A stretch of 64,000 nucleotides of DNA from Stichopus chloronotus (lineage: Eukaryota; Echinodermata; Holothuroidea; Aspidochirotida; Stichopodidae), in NCBI GenBank assembly GCA_021234535.1, contig CM037842.1:12646010-12710009 (forward strand), written 5' to 3'. Both the position numbers and the translations under genes were made by a program. The number at the start of each line of letters is the position of its first letter. Within the stretch, counting starts at the first letter, position 1. Shown one piece after another: positions 1 to 10,491 of this stretch. The notes beneath the pieces are model-generated. The model was not told where the DNA came from, made no database searches, and worked only from the letters and a program-made list of their open reading frames with translations.

Positions 1-157
1 TGCCGGTGGTGCGGGAATTTACACGGGGCCGTTTCCCTTCGTTTGTTCATGACCAACGCCCTACGTAACAGCGCAGGCAATGCACTGGCCTTGCATTAGG
101 TATTACACACTGTACTCGGTGTGATTCGTAGGTGAATGAAAGGTTAAACAACGATGA

Positions 158-286
158 ACCGTGCATTAATTACAGGATAATGCACGAGCGCGGGCTTAAC
201 GAAGCGATGCACGAGGGCGAAGCCTGAGTGCATCCAGCGCAAGGATTAACCCGTGCGAGTGAATTATCCTGTATTTAATGCACAGG
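158..286. repeat. Foldback repeat with nested hairpin
   Basis: The left arm starting near 158 (ACCGTGCATTAATTACAGGA) and the right arm ending near 286 are imperfect reverse complements for about 40 bp. Between them a second inverted pair, GATGCAC (about 205) and GTGCATC (about 227), surrounds a GC-rich centre. This nested palindrome looks like a small non-autonomous DNA transposon or foldback element. No target-site duplication could be defined. Confidence 0.6.
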
Positions 287-1649
287 TCCAGAGTTGTACC
301 TTGTTCATTCAAATACAACAATTTTTTTCATTCAATTGACCGTGGGTCGGTGATTTTACTCTTAATTAATTTACCGTGCGTTGATCCATTTACCGTGGGT
401 TAACCGGAGGATCAACCACGGTTTCCCAACCGCAATTGACCAATAGGAGTTGAGTATTATTACCAAGCCCGAGTTTCCATCTTTCCAGTTGCTACAGTAC
501 GTACACCAAATCATGGCACAGTGTTTTCCGCAAGCTTTCGAGAGGCAACTGCGTGCGTCTAAGAGCCAGGAGCTCTGGTTAACAAAAAATTCTGGTTGGT
601 GTTTGCTAATCTTGTTATTTTTAGAAATTGCTGTCATGCCCTTATTGAAAATTGAAAATGGCCGTAATGCCCCAACTAATGGCCTTGGTGCCCTCAAAAA
701 TGGAAACTGAGCGAAGGCCAAATGGCCATGCCCCTTGAGATCTGAAGGTCGAGGCCTGCCATTGCACTCCAAAACATTATCTGTATAATATTCAACTGGT
801 AATTTGTTTGAGCAGCATCCAACTGTACATAGGTGTGGTAATTCACAAGTATTATTTTGCTCTATAAACATCAATATGTCACATTCTTCCTTATTCATTT
901 TGTTCAATCAACAATTTCAAGTGAAGGTTATTTTATTTCTACAAGTTCAGGATGTCACTGATGGCTCTGTGAACCTACTCTACCTCGCAGAGTTGTAATT
1001 GCTACATCACTCCACAAAAGCTCCGTACTTTCCCTCTGAATGGCTTACACACATCATGTTGAATATTCAATAGCCTGGACTGCAGTCCTATGTGGCTGTT
1101 AAACACATTCGTGACACTCAAGGGAAAATTTGGTCCTACTCACAACAAACAAAAGCTTGTTAGATGAATCCATTAGCATTGTTCATGATGACTGACCTTA
1201 GCTGCTGTTTTTAGATTTTCGACATATTCCTTAAAATGACTGTATCCATCATCGGAAAACATACCACTGATGCCAGTGATTGACTCTCTGCAGGTATACG
1301 TGATATACCATTCATTTACCTCCCATGTGCAGTTCTACGTATTCATTCGTAAGCTGAATGGGCATTGTTTGGTATTTAAATAAATTAAACATCCACCCTT
1401 GTAGCTTCATATCAGTTGTCTTTGAGTTGGGTTCTGAGGACTTGAAAGATATGCCATAATGGGTGGCAATTGTTCTAGGAATATGTTCAGAAAGTTAACT
1501 TTGTCTCTGTGTGACTTAAATGGAGATGAGAAGAAATTCCTAGTCTACTCTATTTGCCTTATTTTAATAGGCAAAAAATAGTTCAATATTCTGGAAAACA
1601 GGAGGGCCATTCTTTTTATGTAACACAAACTTCATTTTCTCTGTTGTAG
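287..1649. other. No supported gene; upstream intron or flank
   Basis: Probably intron or flank of the gene whose last exons begin at 1650. A 178-codon open frame on the minus strand (371-907) has no recognisable domain and lies in repeat-like sequence, so it is not called. Confidence 0.5.
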
Positions 1650-2770
1650 ATGCAAGACTGGCAGCAGCATTTCTTTCCATCCCTGGATTGTTCCAAGAGC
1701 GCATCACAGATATCTTCATCCCAGTTACCAAAAGTGTAAGTATTCAAATGTGAGCTATGAACATGGTGCAGATTAAGTTCAAAGGATTCTGTAAGGGTTG
1801 AACAAGTGTACTCGCTACATCTGTTTAAACCAAGCGGCTCCAAAAATCTTCACACGTAACCTTGGAATTAAGCAAATAACCATGTCTTCAGCTGGACCTA
1901 AATTGTGGCGGAGTTGCACGAAACTGAATTTCTCTTGGGAGCTCATTGCACAGGCGGGGCACACAGACGGTGAAGACACAGCCACCAATTTTTTTGCATC
2001 TGGACCTAGGAACATCCAAATTCATCTACTGTTAGTTCCTAGTAATTCACTACGATATGCGGGGCTCCATCATTCAGACACTTCTACACAGTCATGAGGA
2101 TTGTAAGCTTGACATGTAAGACAATTGGGAGCCAGTCTAATTTTTCTAGACAACACCTCACCTCAGACATGTTACAGGAGTGTCATGTTGTATGGTAGCT
2201 CCAAAACCTGTACAGACAAGGTGGAATACCTGACTCGACTGTAGAGATTGGGCCAGTTTTGCTTCCTTGTGGGACAACAAAACATGAATCTTTTGGGGGA
2301 TGGGTATTTGTCACCTTTCCTGATCTTTAATTCCCTTGGTGACAAGTAGCTCTTGCACCACTCCAGACAGTCACCCAATACCCCAACAGGGTTCTGTGCA
2401 GTACCTGTTCAAATAGCACCTGGCCATAAGCAGTTCTAGTGTCAACCACATGTCTGCATGTTTTGTTTTTTTTCAGACGGAAATTGCAACTCATCTGGGG
2501 ATGGATGGCTCCACACCATTCACAAGCGAGCAGTTCAGTCTAGTGATCGACGAACTTGTGGTCGCCCAATCATCCACAATTTTGGGAGCTGCCACCACCT
2601 GGATTGAGGCATTTTATGTTTTCAATCTGGGCTATCCGACCCCTGTAAGCAAGTCACTGACTTTCCTGCAGCAGATAGTCTTGAACATTGATGCCAAGCT
2701 CCCGATGTCAAAGACAATGAGATTGAAGGTGAATGAGCTAAAAGGTGCACAATGTGCAGGGCTGGCCTAG
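1650..2770 (+). CDS. SAMD3-like C-terminal domain protein, last two exons
   Basis: Two exons are seen. Exon 1650-1735 (acceptor TTGTAG, donor GTAAGT) encodes 28 residues starting ARLAAAFLSIPGLFQ. Exon 2477-2770 (acceptor TTTTTTTCAG) encodes 97 residues and ends at TAG. Phases agree: the first exon opens with two bases of a split codon and ends in phase 0. The fold pattern is a helix with FLSIPGLFQERITDIF, then an FSLVIDELVV strand, then AFYVFNLGYPTPVSKSLTFL. It matches what I recall of the C-terminal domain in many uncharacterised fish and invertebrate proteins annotated SAMD3-like or sterile alpha motif domain-containing 3-like. Function is unknown. The SAM domain and start would lie left of the window. 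An AAG/GTGAAT donor at about 2729 could offer an alternative end. Confidence 0.5.
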
Positions 2771-4289
2771 ATCACGGTCTAGAATATGTGGTCTTTTTTG
2801 TCTCGCCTAAACTTGTTTGAGTGGAAGACTCAGCGGTCACTTAAGGTAGTTGTATTTGTCATTTGCTTGTTATCAAGTTGATCTTGCCATTACTTGTGAA
2901 TCCATTTGTCACATATATCCTCTTGAGCATGCATCACAGATTAACTTCACATGGTGAGAGACGGTTTATTTACATGAATTCTAAGTAATGCATCTCTTGT
3001 TCTTGCACATCCAGTACTTTGTTAATAGCAGATACTAAACAGTTCAGTTCCAAAAGAATTTCATTACTAAAAAGTGTTCCTGTGTAGCCTAACCTATCCC
3101 TTCTAGGTCCACTTAGTTGTGTGTTATGAGCTATGTGAATCATTTTTCGACTGTCTACCCTATGCACAACATGACAAAAGTATGGGATTCACTCCCACGT
3201 TGTGTTGGCCGGTGTGATGACCTACTTAACAACTTGAGATACCTTGTATAGCATGTTAATGGAGTGGATGGCCTTCATATGCTGACAATAAGTGAATAGT
3301 GCTAACAAAAGCACCCAGGTTCAGCCAGTATACATTTACACCTCAGATTGCCTTGTTTGGCCGAACTGTCCCTTTAGGGGACATCATACAATCCATTTTC
3401 ATGATATCGTATAGAATATTCAAACCTTGACACAATTCACATTCTGAATCTGAAAGGTTGTGTGACATGCCACCAAAAAGAGCTGTTTCACTTGTGGTTA
3501 AAGAATTAAGTCCTTCAATGAAAGATCTGTTGGAATTATTTCAATATCTTTTACCGTTCTCAAAATATGGGTCTTCAAAGTTTGATGGTTTCTGAAGAAA
3601 CTAATTGCTGTGCAAAAATAATGATGTGGAGTGTTGCACAGTGTGAAATTTCTTTTGTTAACCCTATATAAATTATATCTTAATCACTGATCATACATAT
3701 TACAGTTTGGTGAGTGATATGAATATTTTTCAAGGAAAAAATTTTAACTTTTATATTACACCCCTCAGTGTCCTTGAAATTAATTTTGAAAAAAAAAACA
3801 AAGACTGACATGTGCCACATATGGTATGTCCCTCTTTCGATGTCACATATTTGCATATTTAGCTCATGTTTATTCATGATACAAGTGTGAAATAGAAATT
3901 TACCTGTAAAACAGTCAATATTTGATGGATTGTAATGGGAATTGTGGTTATTTTCTGGATTTTTAATGCTTTTTACATCAAATATCCAACTATAATATTT
4001 CCATGCCATGCGACCTTGAAGTATTATGCTACGGGGAGTGTGCTAGCTTGTAAGTTCATCTTAAAGTTACTCATCCAAATGCAATGTGCAAACCTTGATC
4101 TGACTCTTTTGTGTTCTGTTTCCTTATTATCTAATTGTTTGTTATCCTAACTACTGTACATCTAAACGAGAGGTGGAGCTGAATATAGTGAACAGAGTTA
4201 ACTTGCTGTTGTGTTCCTGTTTATCATTTTGTAGCGCCCTGTTCAATCCCTGTGACTGAAACTGGATCAGGCAAGTCCATTGGTATTGA
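2771..4289. other. 3-prime flank, no gene seen
   Basis: AT-rich sequence downstream of the SAMD3-like stop. It has only short chance frames and no clear repeat. Confidence 0.5.
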
Positions 4290-4318
4290 CTAGGGGACTG
4301 ATCGACCAGAATGTAAAT

Positions 4319-4740
4319 TAGTCGGTCAATATAGACTAGAAAAAATTAGTCGGAGAGGGCCTAACGGACTAGCATTTTTGCTAGTCAAAGAATTAGTCGG
4401 TAAGAACCGACTAGAAATGGTGTTGAAAATTAGTCGGGAGAGGCACCAAACCGACTAGCGTTTTTGTTAGTCAAGAATTGGTCGGTAACAACCGACTAAT
4501 GTGACTGACTAGCGATTCATTGGTCAGTGGCAACGGACTAACTACACCGACTAACAAAATGGCTAGTCGGTTTCGACCGACCAGTTTTCAATTAGTCGGT
4601 GTGTCAATGCGGACTAGTCGGTGAAATTAGTCGGTTGTGACTGACTAAGTATTAATTTGTCGGTCATTACCGACTACTTTATAGTTATTCGGTAGAGGCA
4701 CCATCCTGACAAGCAATTTTGTTGGTCAGTGGACCAGTTT
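4319..4740. repeat. TAGTCGG/CCGACTA stem-loop array
   Basis: Eight exact TAGTCGG (4319, 4347, 4394, 4431, 4564, 4593, 4615, 4628) and five exact CCGACTA (4407, 4451, 4492, 4547, 4670) fall within about 360 bp. Adjacent opposite copies form short stem-loops: 4394-4413 (TAGTCGGT, loop AAGA, ACCGACTA), 4478-4499, 4563-4582, and GACTAGC/GCTAGTC at 4368-4386. A diverged unit of about 85-90 bp, starting AAAATTAGTCGG at 4343 and 4428, repeats at least twice. No coding potential is seen. Confidence 0.75.
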
Positions 4741-5490
4741 AGGTTTTGTGTGTAGTGAATGAATAATCAGCGGTTCAGTTTACTTTTAAAAAAGTTGTGA
4801 CCAAACACTTTTCACGTAACTAATAGTTCATATGCACACAGCCCAGCACTAGTAAGAATCAAAACTTCAAAAACACTAACAGTTTCTTTTCATAACTATC
4901 GGTTGTGAAAATAGACTAATTATGCTAATTACAATCATTGCCAAATGTTTTTACCATTCAAAGTTCTCACGCAGTCATCCGTACGACTCAATGAGCAATA
5001 AAATAAAAGAGAAAAATAAGAAGAGAATAAATGGAAAAAGAATTTTCAAGATCTCGATGATTTTTTTCAGGATAAAGGAACGACTGTTAATTTTTCCCCT
5101 CTAAGTAGTACATATCCCTTGCTGTATCTCTGCTTACTACTCTATTGCAGTTTCATAATATTCGATTGCCACTGTTTTTCAAGCATAGGCCTTAGACTGT
5201 AAGTTGTAAACCCGCAAATTACCAATATATCGATCATGCGCAGACATATGGAACGCCAAAAGGGAAAACCGTAAGGTGATCCGTCACGGTCAATTAAGAA
5301 GCAAAGTAAATTCTGACTGGCCTTACTTAACCTAGGCCTAAGGTCTATACGTTGGTCGGGCGCCCATATAAGGTGTAATCAAGTAAGTCAGAAGATCAAT
5401 ATGCTCTAAACATTATGATATACATATCCTACATATTTCAAATTCAGAAGACGCGTCTTGGGATTTGGTTAAGGTTCTTTTTTTTTTTCC
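4741..5490. other. No gene seen
   Basis: AT-rich sequence with no convincing exon or repeat. Confidence 0.5.
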
Positions 5491-5690
5491 ATTTGACATC
5501 GCTACTATTTCATTTTACACTGCTACTTCTTCATTTGACATCTCTACTACGTCATTGCACACAGCTGCTACTTCGTGTTACATCGCTTCTACTTCACTTT
5601 TCACCGTTTATTCCTCGTGACTGCATTTTTAAATCGCTACTGTTTCATTTTACATCACTACATCTTCATTGTGCGCTGCCACCATTTAAA
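5491..5690 (+). repeat. Degenerate 21-bp minisatellite
   Basis: About nine copies of a unit resembling CATTTTACATCGCTACTACTT run in tandem with indels. The CATTT...ACATC...CTACT pattern recurs every 20-26 bp. The open frames across it are by-products of the repeat. Confidence 0.65.
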
Positions 5691-7829
5691 ATCACTGCCT
5701 CCATTGATTCGTTTTGCTCATTTGGCGATCCATATAGACAGCTGGTATAGTTCAGTAACAAACCTCATAAAAAAATAATAACATGTCTTCCAAACTTGAT
5801 CCCGAAAAATCTCCCGTATGTTGAACAAATTATTTCTGACGCGGTCACTCGTCATTTCAAAGCCCTTTAAAGTGATACATAACTATTTTCAATGTACATA
5901 GATATTAACCTTTCTTGAATAGCCATAACTCAAGTGGATGCTTAGACTGAGCGCTAAGCTGAAATTACTAAAATACATCCTTGAAGCAAAATACCAAAAC
6001 AGTAGTTACAGTACTTCAAGGAGGTTCTCCTTGTAGAACCTCCTTGGTTACTACAACTTCAGTCAGCCGGACGGTCTCACTGTCGATACACCCACTTCGT
6101 CAGTCTGCAGTCAGGAACACAACACGAACACACACATACACGAACAAAATCCTTTCGAATTTGCATTACTGACCGGTAACACCTTAAGCAAGGAAGTTCT
6201 ACAAGAACATACTTCTCCTTGTCAGTTTATATTACAGGGAGCGTGAGATAGCGAGGTGTCACTTGAATTCGGAGTGCTGAGAAAACCACAAAACCTCAGA
6301 ATCCAACCAAAATGCCGCTTTAAAGGACACCCCACAGCGCGCAGGGACGGAGAACGCCGTAAAACGAAAATAAATTCCAAGGATAGAGATTGCATGGTGA
6401 CCTCAGGAGTTCAAACAGTCGCTATGGTAATGCACATCACTGAGCTGGTGCGGTGTATTGTACTGTCATACAGTAAGAACCATTACGGTGTATGTAAACA
6501 AGTTTAAGGCGAAGGTATCATCCAATCGAAAAAACAACAAGGGTTTTTTTTTTCCCCTTTCTTTTTTTTCCAAAAGATCGAATTAAAATCCTGTTGATGA
6601 ATTGTATGGCTCTGGAAACATATTAGGAAAAGGAGACAAGACGTCAACTTGATACGAACTACCTGTAAACAACATTTATTGTACAGGTCACAGTGTAAAG
6701 TGTTCGAATTTACGATTTAAGGAAACCGGGTTTCAAATGCACAGTGAATCGGCCACGATCACCTACCATATGACGTCGATATTGTGTGATAGTATATACA
6801 TATATAAATGTGATATAAGTGTTGTTGTGGAGTAGCAGGACGTCCTTACGGTAAGCCTCGACGTTTCCCATAATAAGGGAAAATTATTAATTTTGTGCGG
6901 GGAAGTTCTAGAAAGGTAAGTCTTTTGTTTATCCCCTATGATTTCGTTGGCAAATTGTCTATGAATTTAAGGGTAGATCAAATTTGAAATAATTTCGTAT
7001 CAAGTCCTGTGAGCCGAGGTCACGGAGAAGCACAAGACGTTGCCATTATGCTGTTTGTACGTTGAGTTTACAGCAATCTACTGCAACTGACGGTGGGTAT
7101 ATTGTGGGCAATGTGGCATCATACTTTCGAAATCATAGGATGGAAGTAGAATGACTCAGTACTGTAGTAAGTTAGTAAACAGGAGGGGGAAGGGTACATT
7201 TCATATGTCACTGCATTTTACTGGTGTAAGAACTGTTAAGCATGTAAAAAAAGTGAACTTGGCATACAGTAATATTGTGATACTGGGTGTCGGACCGTTA
7301 AATAGGTCGGAGACGTGAAGCAGAATTACAGACTGTAGCTGAGAATAAAGAAATGCATTCCTTTAAAAAGATGACAAAATTTGATTAATGTAAAGAAAAA
7401 CATGAAATGAAAATTCTATATACAGGAAAATTACCCTTCCAATTTAGACCCTCCACCGAAGAGGTCATGTGCTGGGAAGGGGGGGGGGCAGGTTCAATCA
7501 TCGTAAATGGATTACCACCGTCTCTAGGCGTATAGCGTACCAGGGAGTTTTGGAAAAATTGCAGTAAATGGCACTTATTTGACCTTTATATTTCAGTTTG
7601 CCCATTTTTCTCTGGGGCGCCCATTTTTTTTTCTTTTTTTTAGCGACAAAAGCTGCTATAATCCCCACCACACAACCCCATTTGAACCCACTAGAAATTG
7701 CCGTTTCGATAAATGAAATCGTGCAACCATTTGCGTTTTTTTTTTTTCTCTCTCTTTACCTCAGAAGTTACACTAAACAGTATTACATGCACGTCTATTC
7801 TTTATTTGTCTCAGCTTTGACTGTCGTAC
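5691..7829. other. No gene seen; small palindromes and homopolymers
   Basis: Contains the hairpins near 6017 and 6189 and some T and G homopolymer runs (for example around 7480 and 7740). No exon with convincing splice sites was found. Confidence 0.5.
6017..6046. repeat. Perfect 12-bp inverted repeat
   Basis: CAAGGAGGTTCT at 6017-6028 and AGAACCTCCTTG at 6035-6046 are exact reverse complements around a 6-nt loop, CCTTGT. A similar imperfect hairpin (CAAGGAAGTTCT ... AGAACATACTTCTCCTTG) lies about 170 bp downstream, near 6189-6222. Confidence 0.8.
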
Positions 7830-8230
7830 GTCATCCCTCGGATCGTGATCCTATTCGGAAATATAGTATGATGATAATATTGCATTAGATTAATATCTGG
7901 CGATCATTATCATCCGGATATCTGACATTTTATTGATAACATTTTATTGGATTAATAGCTTGGGTGGATCACGATACTACCCCGACACCTGTCATATGAT
8001 AACGTTGTATTCGATTCATAGCTGGGGATCACGATCTTATTCCGATACCCGTCATGATAATTTTGTGTTTAATACGATGGCTGGGGATCACGATCCTACT
8101 CCGATACTTGTCATGATAACGTATAGCTGGGGATCATGATACTGTTCCGATAACTGTCATGATATCATTGTACTCGATTTATAGCTAGCTGGGAATCAGT
8201 AGTAGTATTCCGATACCTGTCATAGACGTA
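7830..8230 (+). repeat. Degenerate minisatellite, about 60-65 bp unit
   Basis: At least five diverged copies carry the ordered words AGCTGGGGATCACGAT, then TTCCGATACC, then TGTCATGATAA, then TTGTATTCGATT. Copies start near 7895, 7965, 8023, 8080, 8126 and 8184, some shortened. Confidence 0.65.
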
Positions 8231-8943
8231 AAAACATTGTACACAGTTGATTTCTTGCTGGTAGTTCTTTAGTTACCATCACGTCCTCTCAAACAACAAA
8301 AAGCTAGTAAACCAATGAGACCACGTTTTTTTTTTCACAATGTTGACACTGATCTTTTTCCTCCTGTAGTCCTGGGTGTGCAAAATTATCAAATTGCACC
8401 ATGTCTGTGGAATGCGAATCTTCTGTAACTGAACAGCATTTATTGGTCAATGATGACTTCACTGTTAGTCAATGAGTTACTATGAATTGTGAGCCAATTA
8501 TTAAGAACATTGCGACATCCATTTGCAGACGTATCTCCGATGAAGCACCGATTCCAATCGACAGATCAGTTCGTACCCTTAACGGAAGATGATCGCTGCT
8601 TAGCACAAACACTGTTGTGTTATAACACGTAAGATAACTAATGTTTCACAAGTCGGCAGGTAATACTGCGGAAAAGTTATCGATCGTTACACCTGGATGA
8701 TGTCACTTGTCAGAAAGGGCCATGGACTCAAACAATTTGAAATGAGTCTTAGTTGATGGTGATAGAACTAATTTTATCACGTGACCGGATGTATCCTCTA
8801 TGCCCTCCACTACATTCACAGACGTGACCCTTCATACCCCTCCATGATTTACAATAAGTATTTCCAGGCACAGCACGATCGTTTATTTGATTCTTTGTTT
8901 ATTAGACTATACATTTGTCTGTTTACAACCCCCAGAAAGAACA
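8231..8943. other. Upstream region of the LRR-Ig gene
   Basis: Presumed promoter and 5-prime UTR of the gene starting at 8944. No TATA box or exon could be assigned with confidence. Confidence 0.35.
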
Positions 8944-10491
8944 ATGAATGGCCGGAAAGCACACTCCTTGTTCCCGTTCATCGTTTTGTCGTTACTGCAA
9001 CAATGCATTTTCGTCATGGACGCTTTCGCCTCATGCCCGAACAATTGTTCCTGCGGTCAGGCCCTCGTCGATTGCAAAGGCAACGGTCTGATGGCTGTCC
9101 CCGAAGGGATACCTTCCGAAGTCACAGATGTGGACCTTTCGCATAATCAGATCACACTCATCAGGAATTCCTCCTTCGAGAATCTTGTAAACCTTGAAAC
9201 GCTTAATTTGAATGACAACGACCTGAAGGTCATCGAAGTTGCGGCTTTCCACCAGCTGTCTTCCCTAGTTTCCTTAGACCTCTCTAATAATTTTATCCAA
9301 GTGCTGACCTCCCGTCACTTTTATCATTTACCGAACCTTAGCAAGCTATTCTTAATGGGGAATCCGAGACTTAACGTCAGCGTGAGTGCATTTCAGAATC
9401 TCCCGTCCGTCACGGAGATTATCGCCGACGGTAACCTGCACAGTGATGCATACGATTTTTCTGACTTGGGGTCGTTGGAGGTTCTCCGTTTATCTGATTG
9501 CAAGGTTCGTCGTTTCTATGCCGATAATTTCCGAAGTTTACGGCGTCTGACGACTTTGTCTTTAGACAACAATGAGCTGATAGAGTTCCCGGTCGATATG
9601 TTAAGCGGCATGAAGAAGTTGGAGAGGTTATCCTTGTCAGGGAATCTAATATCGGATCTTCGAAACTACGATTTTAACAATAATCGCCAGCTGCAAAACC
9701 TAGACATCTCCAAAAATGACCTTGAATCCTTAGAAGGTGTGAAATTTAGGAATCTGACTTACTTGAGTTCGGTGGATCTGAGGTTTAACAAAATCACGGT
9801 TTTACCCGAGGGCCTTCTCAGAGGTCTGACTCCGATTTCCATCCTCATGGTGAAGTTAGACGGTAATCCTGTCGTCTGCGACTGTCGTATCAAGTGGCTC
9901 ACTAGACTTGACAGGGGGATCAATGTCCAGGCCAGCTGCGTGTCTCCGACGCACCTTGACGGTCTCGATGCAGCGAGCGTTCCAATTGAGCGCCTTCTTT
10001 GCGCTCCTTCTGAAAGGGAAGGCGTCCCATTGTCTAGAGTTGTGAGCTACGGAGAATCAGTGACACTGACCTGCCCCGTCAATGGAGATCCTTTACCGGA
10101 CATAACGTGGATGTATCACAACCAATCGACTGCCTCGAACACGCCAATGTCTAAATCGTTTATTCGTTCCAGTAACACAGGTGACAAACTATTTTACCAG
10201 GCCGTCACCTTTGACATGGCCGGTATTTACATTTGTAAGGCGACCAATAGACTGGGGTCCGTGAAAGTCACGTTGATTTTAAGCGTTGTTCCGTTGGTAG
10301 CAGCAAAGGAGATCGCGGAGATTGCCAATTCCTGCCATGCGCCCGTCTTTCTTATCGTCCTACTCTTCACCATCCTCTTCATCGCCGCCGGTTTCAGTTT
10401 TATATTTTATCGGAAGTTCCTAAGGGCAGTGCGGGCACAGAGGAACATGGATTACGCAAATCTTCGAGAACCGGAAGTTGAAGCTTTGTGA
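8944..10491 (+). CDS. LRR and Ig-domain single-pass membrane protein
   Basis: A complete intronless frame of 515 residues. ATG 8944 is the first in-frame ATG, has A at -3, and opens directly into a signal peptide (about 1-29, hydrophobic FPFIVLSLLQQCIFV). Next come an LRRNT cap (Cys31, 35, 37, 44), about nine leucine-rich repeats (60-305; LDLSNN and LSLDNNELIEF are clear cores), an LRRCT cap (Cys312, 314, 332, 353), one Ig domain (Cys377, Trp389, Cys431 in YICKATN), a transmembrane helix (about 467-488) and a basic tail of about 26 residues. No FN3 domain is seen. This architecture is that of AMIGO, ISLR and LINGO relatives, which act in cell adhesion and neural wiring. The protein should sit at the cell surface, repeats outside. 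The exact family is not decidable by eye. Confidence 0.9.
   Translation: MNGRKAHSLFPFIVLSLLQQCIFVMDAFASCPNNCSCGQALVDCKGNGLMAVPEGIPSEVTDVDLSHNQITLIRNSSFENLVNLETLNLNDNDLKVIEVAAFHQLSSLVSLDLSNNFIQVLTSRHFYHLPNLSKLFLMGNPRLNVSVSAFQNLPSVTEIIADGNLHSDAYDFSDLGSLEVLRLSDCKVRRFYADNFRSLRRLTTLSLDNNELIEFPVDMLSGMKKLERLSLSGNLISDLRNYDFNNNRQLQNLDISKNDLESLEGVKFRNLTYLSSVDLRFNKITVLPEGLLRGLTPISILMVKLDGNPVVCDCRIKWLTRLDRGINVQASCVSPTHLDGLDAASVPIERLLCAPSEREGVPLSRVVSYGESVTLTCPVNGDPLPDITWMYHNQSTASNTPMSKSFIRSSNTGDKLFYQAVTFDMAGIYICKATNRLGSVKVTLILSVVPLVAAKEIAEIANSCHAPVFLIVLLFTILFIAAGFSFIFYRKFLRAVRAQRNMDYANLREPEVEAL

Noticed and set aside
371..907. 178-codon minus-strand frame
   Set aside because: No domain, signal or splice context, in repeat-like sequence. 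A frame this long can arise by chance in 64 kb.
5415..5750. 111-codon frame rich in Leu, Phe and His
   Set aside because: It is a translation of the 21-bp minisatellite.
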